A stretch of DNA of 64,000 nucleotides from Anas platyrhynchos (lineage: Eukaryota; Chordata; Aves; Anseriformes; Anatidae): assembly GCF_047663525.1 (NCBI RefSeq), contig NC_092616.1, positions 5,555,501 through 5,619,500 of the forward strand, read 5' to 3'. The translations under genes and the position numbers were made by a program. How positions within the stretch are numbered: the stretch's first letter is position 1; every line of letters starts with the position of its first letter. Of the stretch, positions 10,287 through 22,189 are shown in pieces. The notes under the pieces were generated by a model that ran no database searches, was not told where the DNA came from, and saw nothing but the letters and a program-made list of their open reading frames with translations.

Positions 10287-11600
10287 CTCTTCTGGGACTT
10301 CCTGTGGCCTCAGCTTCCCTTCAGTCTTCCAGGAGGACCTGAGCTGAAGAACCTTGTCTGGGGGTGATCTCTAGGATAAGGGCCAGCATATGGGTTGGGA
10401 GAGACTGTCTGACTGTCTCAAGGACATGTGCTGCATACACGTACAGCAGGAGAGCAGGAAGCTCACATATCTGCTGGGTCATGCTTCCATCAATGCAAAC
10501 ACTGACCCGGGATCCCAGCCTTGCTTTCCAACCCACCCTTCGGGAAGTGCGATGATATTAAGAGATGGGGAGTGTACAGCAGCAATCCTTCTTCAGTCAC
10601 TGCTCAGGCCAGGTGGTGCACCAGAAAACCATGGACATTTGGTTCTGCATGAGGAGCATGAATTAGGGTACCCATAGTCCCGACCTTGTCTTGGATGAGA
10701 TGAACACCAGTATTTGAGGCAACTTCTAGACAAGGTCAGCTCCCATCTGATCTCTCCCCATCCCTCCTCTCACCTCTCCAGCTCTTCCTGGCCTAATGAG
10801 GTTGCTCGGCTTACTCAGCCTGGAGAAAAGAGAGTGTTGGAGAGGAGGAAAACAACAGCAGAGAATGGCCAGGGGACTCTCAAGGAGATAAAGCCACCAG
10901 TAGTGCTTCCAAGCAGGAGGATGAGATCCAGATGGCAGAAGTTGACCTCTGGAAGTTCTTTCCAACCTGAATTATCCTTTCATCCCATGACGTGTATCAC
11001 TGGGACCATTTCTGATGGTCATGGGCCTTTGAAAGGACCAAGATGTTTGAAGGATAGAACACAGGGCCATCTCAGGTATTTTTTATTCTTAGCAAAGCTG
11101 AGGTGATTCTCAGCTTCACAAAGGGGCAACTGGAAGCAGAGATAATGCTGTGAGAGTTGGGGTGCATATGGGAAGGTCTGCTATGCACCAGCACTGCCAA
11201 AAGTATGAAGAGTGCCCGTGTCAATATGCAATGTGCACACCTTGTGTTGGCAATTGCAACATCTTACTCTTGGGAACTCTTCTGACATTGTGTGGTGAGT
11301 GTGGATGAGTCTTGATGCTTGCCCTGCCTCCATTTAGCTTCTGGAGGAGCCTGACTCAGACTGCAAAGGGCTCAGGGACCGGACAAAGGGAGACACTGCT
11401 GAGAAGTTTACAGACTTTCCAGCAGTTCAGAAGTTTCAGCCTCCTTTGAGAGCACATCAAGCAATGCTCCCTCTCTGCAGTCCCTGGGGAGAGCAGAGTT
11501 ATAGAAGGAACCTTCAGAGAGATGCCTTGACTAACTCTGTGGAATTCCTTCCTGAAGTGGAGATGAAGGAGATCAGTCCCTGACCATGGTATCATGTCCA
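10287..11600. other. Intergenic with a diverged CR1 remnant
   Basis: At about 10785-10985 the bases GGCTTACTCAGCCTGGAGAA and the later GACCTCTGGAAGTTCTTTCC look like an old sense CR1 3' fragment. The rest, including the open frame at 10714-11106 which covers that remnant, has no recognisable gene. Confidence 0.4.
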
Positions 11601-11654
11601 CACTGATACTGGGACAAGAAGATGTGATTGTTACACTTAATTGGTTTTCTGCTA

Positions 11655-12500
11655 GGAGAAATGATCCTGCTGTCAAGAAGTGTGTCTGCCCTGGGGAGGA
11701 AGGGAAGCGCAGGGATGCCTTCAGGCTGTTTCCCAGCAGGTTCCCCTGCAGCCCAAGGGCCACGTGCAGGGAGCCTTGTGGGGGGCAGAGCAAGGGAGGC
11801 CTTGGGCTGGGCCTCTGTTGCTGAGCTGGGCCGGGCTCCTACGCCCAAGGGGAGCTCCTGGCAAGCGGGCAGCGCTGCAGAGAGACAGCTCTGCCCAGGA
11901 GCAGCTCCTCTGCACAGCGCAGCAGGGCTGGGGCACTGCCTGCAGCTGGCACTGGGAGGGGGGAGAAGGGAAAGAGAGGTTACGGGCTGTTTGGAATATG
12001 AGAATACTATGAGCTCAGAGGAGGAGAAATCTTCCTAGCATGTAACACGGTAAGTGTCTTTCTGTAGTGTATTGCACAGGAATATCAGGGAAGGTTTCAA
12101 GACTGAGAACTTCCCTTAGAAGATCAGACCATATGCACTTGGTATTTCTTTAGTGTGGAAAAGCACAAGCTCCAGCCCAGGGGTTCCCTACTGCAGGGTC
12201 AGTGTCCAGGTCCGGAGGGTTCCCTTGTCTCAGGATGGCTGCAGGCTGTGAAGCCAGGGCTGCAGGCAGGGGTGTCCAGGGCTGTGGTGCAGAGCAGGGT
12301 CCCTGCTGTGCCCCAGGGGCTGTGTGGCGGGGCAGGGCCTCTGCCGCCTGCCAGGCTCAGCACTCAGCCTGCCCGGGGAGCTGCCCAGGGCACTGCGGGG
12401 AGAAGCTGTGGGTGGAAGGAGCCCCCTTGGCAGGGCAGGGTCCTGCTGCTGGTGGGAGGCTGCTGCCTGGGGCAGCCAGCTCACAGCAACACAGCACATC
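11655..12500 (-). repeat. Unclassified GC-rich dispersed repeat, copy 2 (reverse)
   Basis: Reverse-complement copy of the repeat described at 6262. Its two arms (about 11700-11960 and 12240-12490) are separated by about 280 bp of other sequence, as in the copy at 22190. Its reversed orientation matches the reversed orientation of the receptor at 15336. Confidence 0.6.
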
Positions 12501-13054
12501 TACAGGGTATTTCCCACAGGTTTTTCATTAGCATTGTCAAGGCAACAAATATTTTAAAGACATAGAGCTTTCTTGACTCTCTCTTTTCTGTTTCCATTTG
12601 CTGAGGAAGCTGGGAGGATACATTAAGGGAAGAGAAAACGTTCAGTTTGGGCAAGAGGCTGACAGCTCTTTCCCAGTTCAGACAGAAACCTGATAATGGC
12701 TTGTCACCATCTCTGTAGGCTAAGTCTGCACCACCATCATGTTTCTGGCCACTGAATCTTTTCTTCTGATCTGCTTTTCTGGACTATCAACTGTTTATTG
12801 TCCCATCACGTGCCATGCTGCTCAGAGGTTTCTGCAGGGCAGATCTGAGTGCTCAGAGATACACAGATGGGAGAAGTCTGAGAAACAGCTGCAGGATTAA
12901 ACAGCTCCAGGCACTGAAGATATGTCAGGGAAGGAGGGAGGTGCTGTACAGGGTATATTTGGGCATCCTTCTCTCAGTTGCTGCAATGCAGATACCTTCT
13001 TCTATGTAAGTTCCCTCGTCCCCTCTCCCAGCCAAAACTACTTCTGCCATGAAG
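12501..13054. other. Intergenic, no gene seen
   Basis: No repeat family or protein-like frame is recognised here. Confidence 0.4.
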
Positions 13055-13715
13055 ATCATAGAATGAATCCTATCATAGAACGGTTTGTGTAGGAAGTTAC
13101 TTTAAAGATCATTGAGTTCCCAATCCCCTGCCATAGGCAAGGGCACTTTCCACTAGACCAGGCTGCTCAAAACCTGGCCTTGTAAACTTCCAGGGTTGGG
13201 GCACCCACAACTTCTCCTGGCAACCTGTTCCAGTGCCTCACCACACTCTGAGTGAAGAATTGCCTCCTAATCTCTAATCTGAATCTGCCCTCTTTTAGTT
13301 TAAAACCACTCCCCCTTGTCCTATCATTATCTACCCAAGTAAAGAGTCCTTCTCCATCTTTTTTATACGTCCCCTTCAAATACTGAAAGGTGGCAATGAG
13401 GTCACTCCGAAGCCTTCTCTTCTTCAGGCCGAACATCCCCAGCACTCTCAGCCTTTCTTCATAGGGGAGGTGCTCCAGCCCCTTGATCATCTTTGTGGCC
13501 CTCCTCTGGACCCACTCTAACAGCTCCACATCCTTCTTGTGCTGGGAACTGCAGACCTGGAGACAGTACTCCAAGTTGGGCCTCACCTGGGCAGAGCAGA
13601 GGGGGACCATCACCTCCCTCGACCTTTTGGCCACTCCTCTGTTGATGCAGCCCAGAATGGAGTTAGCCTTCTGGGCTGCAGGCAATCACTGCTGGATCGT
13701 GTGGGGCTGATCATG
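13055..13715 (-). mobile_element. CR1 LINE 3' fragment, antisense
   Basis: On the minus strand a 172-codon open frame (13167-13685) encodes the end of CR1 ORF2: [58 protein letters not shown] and NRLPGEVVGAPTLEV. The 3' UTR with TCTATGAT-type tail lies at 13055-13090. The frame is unusually well kept for a fragment but is only the C-terminal region, without the catalytic motif. Confidence 0.85.
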
Positions 13716-14603
13716 GTGTCCAGGGCATGAGCTGCCATGTCTGCAACCAGAGCCCCAGAAGAGGAGAGGTGCCTCTTGGTGGGCATGCTCCCCTTTCCTA
13801 TTGCATGACAGAGGGGTTGCCAGTGACTGCTCAGCATCCCTGGGGTCTGTTCACAACTGGGTGAGGCTTTCTGGGGGGGTTCTCTGCCTCTTTGTCTTCC
13901 ACTGAGTGAGCACTGTGATATTTCCCCACATTTTCTCCACCCATTCATGCTGCTCCTGCTATTGTGTTCAGGCTCTCTAGGGATGGGGTTTCAGGTGCAG
14001 TTCCAAAAATGACCCTGAACATCCTGCCACAGATGTGTCTGCATAACAATGAGGTGTTCCATCACCCATCTGACTTCTGGGACCACAGACAATGCAGTGC
14101 AAGACGGTGGGTAATATGCCAACGATCTCTTCAGAAGACCTCATCTTCTGCCATTTCCCTGTTTTCTAATCTGTGTCACCTGGGCAGTGCAGTTGACAGG
14201 GCATGGGAAGTAAGCAGGCTTTCCACCTTAGGAAACACATCAGCCTCCTTGTGGTGTCAAGTCAAGCTATTCTCCACAAGGACGTAACTTGGTCTGGCTG
14301 TCTGAGTGAGGAGCCATCTCCCATTAGTCTCTGCACATCTGGGCTGAGAAGGAGAGAGAGAGGAGATTGGAGAGCTGCACTTTGGATCTGGACCCCCCCT
14401 GCTATGTTCTGTTCCTTTTCAGAGAAACTTCTGAGTGTGGTCATCCTAGCACTTAGAGAGGAAGGATGGGGCAAAGGTAGGAAGAAGACCAATGGAGAGA
14501 CCAGACCTTCTGATGCTGCACTAAGGCCCAGGGTACACTTCTGACTCTCAGGACTCGCTAGTGTTCAGGTTGAAAGAAATCCAAGTGCTTTGGATTTCCC
14601 CTC
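13716..14603. other. Intergenic, no gene seen
   Basis: No repeat family or gene is recognised between the antisense CR1 and the solo LTR. Confidence 0.4.
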
Positions 14604-15168
14604 TGTCGTGGTTTCAGCTAGGATAGTGTTAATTTTCCTCCTAGTAGCTGGTAGGGTGCTGTGTTTGGGATTTAGGATGAGAATAATGTTGATATCACAC
14701 TGAATTTTTAATTGTTGCAGAGCAGTTCTTCCACTAAGCCAAGGACTTTTCAGCTTCTCATGCTGTCCTGCAAGCAGGCAGTCTGGGAGTGCAGCGGGAG
14801 CAGGGAGGGGACAAAATCAGGACAGCTGACCCAAACTGGCCACAGGGGTATTCCATACCATCTGACATCATGCTGAACAATTAATATAGGGGGGCTGGCT
14901 GGGTGGGGGGACTGGCTGCTGGGGGATAGGCTGGGCATCAGTCAGCAGGTGGTGAGTAATTGCATTGTGCATCACTTGTTTTCTAAACATGAACAGTAGT
15001 AGTACTAGAATCACTATAATTATTATTTTCTTTTCTTTTCTGTCCTAATAAACTGCCTGTATCTCAACTCACAGGCTTTCATTTCTTTCTAATTCTCTAC
15101 CCCATCCCAGAGAGGGAAGGGGGAGGGTGAGCAAATGGCTGTGTGGCCAGCAGGGTTAAACCACAACA
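14604..15168 (+). mobile_element. Complete solo LTR of an avian ERVL-like retrovirus
   Basis: It is 565 bp long, opens TGTCGTGGTTTCAGC and closes GGTTAAACCACAACA, so it has proper TG...CA ends with short inverted repeats (TGTCGTGGTTT / AAACCACAACA). It is flanked on both sides by CCCTC (14599-14603 and 15169-15173), a 5-bp target duplication typical of ERVL-type insertions. AATAAA lies near 15045. No internal retroviral sequence adjoins it, so it is a solo LTR left by recombination. It lies 168 bp upstream of the intact receptor at 15336 in the same orientation. Confidence 0.85.
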
Positions 15169-15335
15169 CCCTCTTTTAATGAATGTGCGTCTGATGTGAC
15201 AAGGAATGCAGACAGTGTATCACTAAGTTTCAGAGGTTTCTGCAACAAACTGAGTAGGTTTCACTCAAAGACGTCTGTCCAAAACTGTCACTGCATTTTC
15301 CTTCTTCAACAGGTCCCCATTCCCAGGGGAATCAA

Positions 15336-16292
15336 ATGTCCAACAGTAGCTCCATCACCGAGTTCCTCCTGGCATTCACAGACACACGGGAGCTGCAGCT
15401 CCTGCACTTCGTGCTCTTCCTGGGCATCTACCTGGCTGCCCTCCTGGGCAACGGCCTCGTCCTTACAGCCATAGCCTGCGACCACCGCCTCCACACTCCC
15501 ATGTACTTCTTCCTCCTCAACTTTGCCCTCCTCGACCTGGGCTGCATCTCCACCACTGTCCCCAAAGCCATGGCCAATTCCCTCTGGGACACCAGGGCCA
15601 TCTCCTATGCAGGATGTGCTGCACAGGTCTTCCTGTTTGTCTTCTTGTTTTCAGCAGAATATTCTCTTCTTACTGTCATGGCCTATGACCGCTATGTTGC
15701 CATCTGCAAGCCCCTGCACTACGGGAGCCTCCTGGGCAGCAGAGCTTGTGCCCAGATGGCAGCAGCTGCCTGGGGCAGTGGGATTCTCAATGCTCTGCTG
15801 CAAACTGGTAACACATTTTCCCTGCCCCTCTGCCAAGGCAATGCCGTGGACCAGTTCTTCTGTGAAATTCCCCAGATCCTCAAGCTCTCCTGCTCACACT
15901 CCTACCTCAGGGAAGTTGGGCTTGTCATGGTTAGTGCATGCTTTGCTTCTGGATGTTTTGTGTTCATTGTGCTCTCCTATGTACAGATCATCAGGGCCGT
16001 GCTGAGGATGCCCTCTGAGCAGGGACAGCACAAAGCCTTTTCCACATGCCTTCCTCACCTGGCCGTGGTCTGCCTGTTTGTCAGCACTGGAGCTTTTTCT
16101 TACCTGAAGCCCCCCTCCATCTCCTTCCCATCCCTGGACCTGGTGGTGGCTGTTCTGTACTCGGTGGTACCTCCAGTGCTGAACCCCCTCATCTACAGCT
16201 TGAGGAACGAGGAGCTCTTGAATTCTGTGAAGAAAGTGATTTCCTGGAGTTTTTTCAATAGTTATAAAATTATTGCCTCTTTCCATAAATGA
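15336..16292 (+). CDS. Olfactory receptor, OR14-like, intact
   Basis: A 318-residue odorant receptor of the plasma membrane of olfactory neurons, expected to couple to the olfactory G protein. The N-terminus MSNSSSITEF contains an N-glycosylation site. Then come TM1 with GN (LLGNGLVLTA), PMYFFLLNFALLDLGC, MAYDRYVAIC at TM3, the loop-2 cysteines (CQGNAVDQFFCEIP...LSC), SYVQI at the end of TM5, KAFSTCLPHL in TM6 and PPVLNPLIYSLRN in TM7. It is two residues shorter near position 12 than the receptor at 19885. A splice acceptor (TTCTTCAACAG) ends 23 nt before the ATG, which supports the start and a separate 5' non-coding exon. Length and motifs are normal, so it is probably functional. Confidence 0.93.
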   Translation: MSNSSSITEFLLAFTDTRELQLLHFVLFLGIYLAALLGNGLVLTAIACDHRLHTPMYFFLLNFALLDLGCISTTVPKAMANSLWDTRAISYAGCAAQVFLFVFLFSAEYSLLTVMAYDRYVAICKPLHYGSLLGSRACAQMAAAAWGSGILNALLQTGNTFSLPLCQGNAVDQFFCEIPQILKLSCSHSYLREVGLVMVSACFASGCFVFIVLSYVQIIRAVLRMPSEQGQHKAFSTCLPHLAVVCLFVSTGAFSYLKPPSISFPSLDLVVAVLYSVVPPVLNPLIYSLRNEELLNSVKKVISWSFFNSYKIIASFHK

Positions 16293-16395
16293 CTCCCAGC
16301 ATATCTGATGTCAGACCTGTGTTTTGCTTGTTTTCATTTTTATAGGTAAGTATGGTTTTTCTGTTCCTGCACACTTGGGGATTTCTCTCACTTCA

Positions 16396-16579
16396 CAGAA
16401 TCACAGAATCACAGAATTTCTAGGTTCGAAGAGACCTCAAGATCATCGAGTCCAACCTCTGACCTAACACTAACAAATCTTCCACTAAACCATATCACTA
16501 AGCTCTACATCTAAACATCTTTTAAATACATCCAGGGATGGTGACTCAACCATTTCCCTGGACAGCCTATTCCAGTGCC
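16396..16579 (-). mobile_element. CR1 3' end, antisense
   Basis: Begins with repeated AGAATCACAG (reverse of the CR1 tail) and continues GACCTCAAGATCATCGAGTC, AACCATATCACTAAG and GACAGCCTATTCCAGTGCCT, which is the inverted CR1 3' end. It abuts a sense CR1 body at 16580. Confidence 0.8.
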
Positions 16580-18030
16580 TGGGAAGAGTACAGGGATGCA
16601 GTCCAGATGTGCAGGGATGGCATAAGGAAAGCCAAAGCACGGATGGAACCGAGCTTGGTGAGGGATGCAAAGAATAACAAGAAGGGCTTCTATAGGTACT
16701 TTGCTCTGGAAAGAAAGGACAAGGAGAGAGTATCTCCTCTGATGGATGAGAATGGTGAACTGCTAATAACAAACATGGAGAAGGCTAAGGTACTCAACAA
16801 TTTCTTTGCCTCAGTCTTCACTGCCAGTCAGGCTTTCAAAGTCTTTTGTTCTCTTAACCTCTAGATGGAGGCTGGGGGAGCAAAGTTGCACACACTGTAA
16901 GTGAAGAGGAGGTTTGAGACCACCTGATGTAACTAAACAAGTACAAATCTACAGGGCCTGCTGACATGCATCTGAGGGTCCTGAGGGAATTGGCTGATGT
17001 AGTTGCCAAGTCACTCTCCATCATATTTGAAAAGTCGTGGCAGTAAGGCAAAGTCCCTGGTGACTGGGAAAAGGAAAGAGGGAAACATCACTCTTAATTA
17101 GGCTAGAAAGGAAGACTGGGGGAACTACAGAAGGGTAAGCCTCACCTCTGTGCCTGGCAAGATCATGCAATGGGTCCTCTTGGAGGCAATGTTAAGGCAC
17201 ATGCAGGACAAGGAGGTGATCTGGGACAGCCAGCATGGCTTCACCAAGGGCAAATGGTGCCTGAGCAATCTGGTGGCCTACAATGGAGTGACAGTATCAG
17301 TTGACAAGGGAAGACTGACCAATGTCATCTACCTGGACCTCTTTAAGGCTCTTAAAACAGTTCTACATGACATCCTGATCTCCAAGTCGGAGAGGTATGG
17401 ATTTGATGGCTGGACCATTCAGTGGATAAGGTGTTGGCTTGAAGGTCGCACTGGGAGAGTAGTGCTCGAAGGCTGTATGTCCAAGTAGAGGCTGGTGATG
17501 AGTGTTATCCCTTAGGGGTCTGTCCTGGGACTGATATTGTTTAATACCTTTATCAATAACATAGACAGTGGGATTGAGTGCACCCTCAGCAAGTTTGCTG
17601 ACGACACTAAGCTGAGTGGTGTGGTTGATACAATAGCAGGAAGAGACGCCATCCAAAGGGACCTGGACAGGCTTGAGAAGTAGGCCCACATGAACTTAAT
17701 GAGGTTCAACGAGTCCAAGAACAAGGTGCTGCAACTGGGCCCGGGAAATCCTGGATGTGAGTACAGACTAGGAGAAGAACTCACTGAGAGCAGGCCTGCA
17801 GAGAGGGACTTGGGGGTTCGGGTGTATGCAAGGCCCAACATGAGCTAGCAGTGAGCTCTTGCAGCCCAGAAGGCCAACTGCATCCCGGGCTGCATCAACA
17901 GATGAGTGGCCAGCAGGTCAAGGGAAGTGATGGTCCCCGCTCTGCTCTGCCCAGGTGAGGCCCAACTTGGTGTGCTGTTTCCAGGATTCCAGCTCCCAGC
18001 ACAAGAAGGGTTTGGATCTGTTAGAATAAG
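16580..18030 (+). mobile_element. CR1 LINE ORF2 body, sense, degenerate
   Basis: About 1.45 kb of CR1 reverse-transcriptase sequence broken by stops and frameshifts. Recognisable pieces are NNKKGFYRYFA, the [17 protein letters not shown] region, and [16 protein letters not shown], which is the decayed form of the motif seen intact as [13 protein letters not shown] at 35171. Later come FADDTKLSG-like bases near 17593 and REVMVPALLCP near 17925. It is an old inactive copy. Confidence 0.8.
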
Positions 18031-18035
18031 TCCAT

Positions 18036-18176
18036 TTTCTGTCCTAATAAACTGTCTTTATCTCAACCCACATGCTTTCATTTCTTTCTGCTTCTCTCCC
18101 CCATCCCAGAGACAGCGGGGGGTGAGTGAGCGAATGGTTCTGTGGAGCTTAGCTGCTAGACGGGTCAAACCACAAC
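18036..18176 (+). mobile_element. ERVL-like LTR 3' fragment
   Basis: Matches the last 140 bp of the solo LTR at 14604-15168: TTTTCTGTCCTAATAAACTG, CTTTCATTTCTTTCT and the closing CAAACCACAACA. It interrupts the CR1 copy ending at 18030. Confidence 0.65.
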
Positions 18177-18949
18177 ACCCGCAATTAAAATGACTGTTGG
18201 GACCCTGAGAAACTCATGCTGGGTCATGTGTGACAAACTCAGACTGAAAGATTCTAGAGCAGGTGACTGAGTGGCTGTGGCAGATCCCAGCATCTTGCTC
18301 CAGTCTGGGAATATGTCCCCTTCCAACTAGGGAAATTAGAAGGCATTAATATGAACACAACCAACACAGGTTCAGCTGAAGTGAAAGCCCCAACCCAGGA
18401 CAATGGAGTGAAGGTCCCTGGGCACAACTGCAGAAAGACTTTGCAAGACCTCTGCCAGTGACAGCTCAAAGCACCAAATGCATCTTGGTGGTAGTAGGTC
18501 CTTTTGGCACATGGGCAGATGTCCTCCCTGGCAAAACCACCACGGAGGCCACCACTGCAAAGCTGCTGCATAACACCGACTTTTGTCCCCGGGGTCCAGA
18601 CAGGGGAGAGGGAAGGGGAGAGGCAGGCCGTGGGGAGGGGGCTGGAGTGAGGTCACTGCCACTGCAGCAGCCTGATTGGCCCTCAGAAGGGCTGGCCGGC
18701 AGGCACTGTGACATCATCCCGCGCATCAGAGGGCCCCCTGGGCAGCAATGACGTCACTGCAGAGGGGAGGGCGAGGGGCTGGCAGAGCCCCATCGAGGGG
18801 CTGGCTGGGGGTCCCCTCTGCTACAGCCACATTCAGTGGCAGTGCACATTCAGGGCTTGGTCGAGCTCCCCGCATTACAATCCCAAAGGCATCCTCAGGG
18901 TCCCCTCCTGCCATGGCCCTCCTTCCTTTGCAGCCTCCTCCAGCCCACG
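18177..18949. other. Intergenic; GC-rich part with a CRE
   Basis: No gene is supported. The region 18590-18780 is GC-rich and contains a perfect cAMP-response element palindrome TGACGTCA at 18749-18756 and a nearby TGACATCAT at 18709-18717. It partly resembles 2690-2840, upstream of the first receptor module. Confidence 0.4.
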
Positions 18950-19884
18950 GCTCTGCCCTGACCCAGCCACGTCCCATGGGGGCATCTGCAGACAGCCCAG
19001 CTCCAGGTCTGCAGGGCTATGGGCCAGGACCAAGACCGGCATGGCTGGCCATTCCCCTGAGGCAGGTTTTGAGTTCCAGCTCTTGACCTCCCTGCCCTCT
19101 GCTCACCTCCCTGCCTTTTGCCCAGCCCAGCGGCACTAGCCCCATGGCAGTGCCCACTGTAGGTTGCTGCACGGCTCTGGGCACTGCCACCACAGCCACA
19201 GCCCCTCTGAAGGCCACAGCAGCTCCTGGGGGCACAGAGGGCTCAGCCCCACAGATGCGGACATCCATGGCACAAGCGTACAGAGGTCAGTGTCCCCTGC
19301 TGTGCCCCCTGCTCTCTTCTGCAGAAGATCCTCAGAGGCTTGCCGCCCCTCCGTGCCATCCCTGGAGGTCCTCAAGCATCTCCTACTGCCCCAGGGCCAG
19401 GTTAGCCTGACCCGAGCTGCTGCAGCCAGAAGGGTGTTTGCTATTGCCATTACTTCCTGATCAGCTGAGAGTGGGTCTCAGACAAAGAAGTTGTTTTGGT
19501 TTCATTTATTTTGTTTAAATACACAAAGACTCTGGCTCCTTATTTATGCAAAGCCTCAGGGTCACACAAGATATCCATCAGGCTGGATGCGGCTCCGCGC
19601 AGCCTACTTTAGTGCTTGGCAACCCTGCCCAGAAGAGAGGGGCTGAAATTACATGACCTTTAGGGTCCTTTTCATGAGTCTCTTATATGTTGGTGATTGA
19701 GTACAGCAGGATGAAAAACAGCATTTCTTTGAGGAAAACATTATCACACAGGGAAATAGAAAAACAAAACCAAACAAATCCCTCCAGAAGTTAAGACAGG
19801 CTTTCCATGTCTTTACATAAACTGTAATTCATCTGAAGAAGGAAAGAAGCAGTTCATAGCTGCGGAAAGGCACGATGAGTTTCC
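18950..19884 (-). repeat. 3' flank of duplicated receptor module, copy 2
   Basis: Same segment as 3090-3849. Relative to copy 1 it carries an extra stretch at about 19580-19690 (GGATGCGGCTCCGCGCAGCC ... TGACCTTTAGGGTCC) that looks like a small antisense CR1-derived insertion. Confidence 0.65.
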
Positions 19885-20820
19885 TCAGCATATCCTGAAA
19901 TACATCCATGACATCACTTTCCTAATGCCATTCTTGAGCTCCTGGTTCCTCATGCTGTAGATGAGGGGGTTCATTGCTGGGGGCATCACCGAGTACAGGA
20001 AAGCCATCACCAGGTTCAGGGATGGGGAGGAGATGGAAGGGGGCTTCAGATAGGCAAACATGGCAGTGCTGAGAAACAGAAAGACCACAGCCAGGTGAGG
20101 GAGGCATGTGGAGAAGAGTTTGTGCCGTCCCTGCTCAGAGGGCATCCTCAGCACAGCCATGAAAATCTGTACATAGGAGAAAAGAATGAAAGCAAAACAC
20201 CCCCAGAACAGAAAACAACTAACTGTGAGAAGCCCAATTTCCCTGAGGTAGGAGTGTGAGCAGGAGAGCTTGAGGATCTGGGGGATTTCACAGAAGAATT
20301 GGTCCAGAGCATTACCTTGGCAGAGGGGCAGGGAAAATGCATTGGCAGTGTGCATAACAGCATTGAGAACCCCACTACCCCAGGCAGCTGCTGCCATCTG
20401 GACACAAGACCTGCTGCACAGGAGGGTCCCATAGTGCAGGGGCTTGCAGATGGCAACGTAGCGGTCATAGGCCATGATGGTGAGAAGGAAATACTCTGCT
20501 CCAATCAAGAAAACAAAAAAGAAGACCTGAGTAGCACACCCTGCATAGGAAATGGCCCTGGTATCCCAGAGGGAATTGGCCATGGCTTTGGGGACAGTGG
20601 TGGAGATGCAGCCCAGGTCAATCACGGAGAGGTTGAGGAGGAAGAAGTACATGGGGGCGTGGAGGCGGTGGTCGCAGGCTACGGCGGTGAGGATGAGGCC
20701 GTTGCCCAGGAGGGCGGCCAGGTAGATGCCCAGGAAGAGCGCGAAGTGCAGGAGCTGCAGCTCCCGTGTGTCTGCAAATGGCAGGAGGAGGAACTCGGTG
20801 ATGGAGCTGCTGTTGGACAT
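19885..20820 (-). CDS. Olfactory receptor, OR14-like, intact
   Basis: A 311-residue odorant receptor. Starts MSNSSSITEFLLLPFADTRE with a glycosylation site, then LLGNGLILTAVACD, APMYFFLLNLSVIDLGC, MAYDRYVAIC, the cysteine-rich second outer loop, SYVQIF, LFSTCLPHL and NPLIYSMRNQEL. No stop or frameshift. A TGGTCCAG acceptor-like site ends 9 nt upstream of the ATG on the minus strand. Closest to the receptors at 3850 and 32423. Its module also contains the CCDC81-like first exon at 24859. Probably functional. Confidence 0.93.
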   Translation of the reverse strand: MSNSSSITEFLLLPFADTRELQLLHFALFLGIYLAALLGNGLILTAVACDHRLHAPMYFFLLNLSVIDLGCISTTVPKAMANSLWDTRAISYAGCATQVFFFVFLIGAEYFLLTIMAYDRYVAICKPLHYGTLLCSRSCVQMAAAAWGSGVLNAVMHTANAFSLPLCQGNALDQFFCEIPQILKLSCSHSYLREIGLLTVSCFLFWGCFAFILFSYVQIFMAVLRMPSEQGRHKLFSTCLPHLAVVFLFLSTAMFAYLKPPSISSPSLNLVMAFLYSVMPPAMNPLIYSMRNQELKNGIRKVMSWMYFRIC

Positions 20821-22189
20821 CTGATCTTCCTGGACCAGGGGGACTACCCAAGGAAGAAAAGACAGTGATTATTAAGACATAAAACCTAATGCTGTTCCCG
20901 TCCAAACACCCCTACAGTGACTTTCCCCTTTCTGAGGCGTTTCTTTTGCTCCCTTGCCTGAGATCTGGTTGGTGCTGGAGGAATGTGGCCCTGGGAGCAG
21001 CGGTCTCTGCTGTGTGTGCTGGAGGATTCAGATCTGTCCTACAGCTCTACATGAAAAGAAACCAGGAGTGATCGCTGATTAAATCTACCTCTGATGTATT
21101 GGACTTCACAGCATTATCACTCTCAACACTCTTTACTGATGTTCTTGTAATTTACTTTGTTCTATCTGCATCACACTCAGGAGCATTTTTAGAGGGTAGA
21201 AAACCCTCTAAAAAAAAAAAAGCTGTAAGGTATACCAGATGAGCTTTTGTGAGTCCCGGAAGGCAAAGTGACTGTCCTTAGTGCAGTGAGGATAGCCTGT
21301 CTGTCCATCGACCCTGGTCTCTAGGGCTCAGTCGAGTTACCCACATTGAGCTACTCAATGATTGTGGCCTCAGAAAAGTCCCTAGAAGGAGATACAGCTT
21401 TGTCCATGCCCCACAGACTGCAATGCCGAGAGCCCCACAGGTTAGAAGGGGAACTCTGGGCACCTTCCTCCTATGGACACATCTGCGTGGTGGGACCCAG
21501 AGGGTAAGTTCATGAGCTGCAGCTGAAAGCCCCATCTCCAAATCTGCAGGGAGCCATAAAGCAAGAACAGCAGCTGCAGCTCCAAGAAGAGAGAGGAATG
21601 GCACAGGGCTCCTGCCAGGGGAGGCAAGGCGAGGCACCAACAGGAACTCAGAAGGGCCTGCTCTGAGTGAGGTCCTGCTACTGAGATTATGAGTCACGTC
21701 CTGAATCCTGTGGCCTAGAGGGCAGAGAGGTGCCAGACTAGTCTGTTAGCACTGTCCTGCCAATCTCTTGCCATGGCTCTGCTGCCTGCAGCTGTCCCTG
21801 CCTGCAGCTGGGTCTCTGTCCCCACGCCTCCTGCCTGCAGCTCACAGCCCCCATCCCACCCGATTAGAGCTGGGTGCTCAGCTCTGCCCTGCAGACACCT
21901 CCTGGCAGCAGGGCTCTGCCCAGGGGCAGCTCACTGGGGGCACGTCCTAGAGCCCAGGGCACACAGACCCTGCTGACACTGTGCAAGGGGTGGTGGAGCT
22001 TTCTAGGGGCTGAGGGGCAGGAAAGGGACTGAATGGATGTCCTTGTAAACTTCCTTCTTATGACATATAAGCCTCGGTCTCTTCTTGGAAATAACAGCTT
22101 CTATTTCTATTCCCAGTGAGCTAAAAGAAGAGAAAACTGAAAGCAGAGGCTAAGGAAAGATGAGAGTGAAGTTCCCTTTGAAATTGCCT
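20821..22189 (-). other. Receptor 5' flank and module spacer, copy 2
   Basis: No gene is supported. The stretch 21800-21940 repeats 5600-5710, and 22075-22140 repeats the CTTGGAAATA block of 5838 and 6121. A run of 12 A near 21209-21222 is flanked by CCCTCTA. Confidence 0.45.

Noticed and set aside
16396-18030. A single CR1 insertion with a 5' inversion (twin priming)
   Set aside because: The reversed part is the CR1 3' end, not an upstream part, so two insertions fit better.
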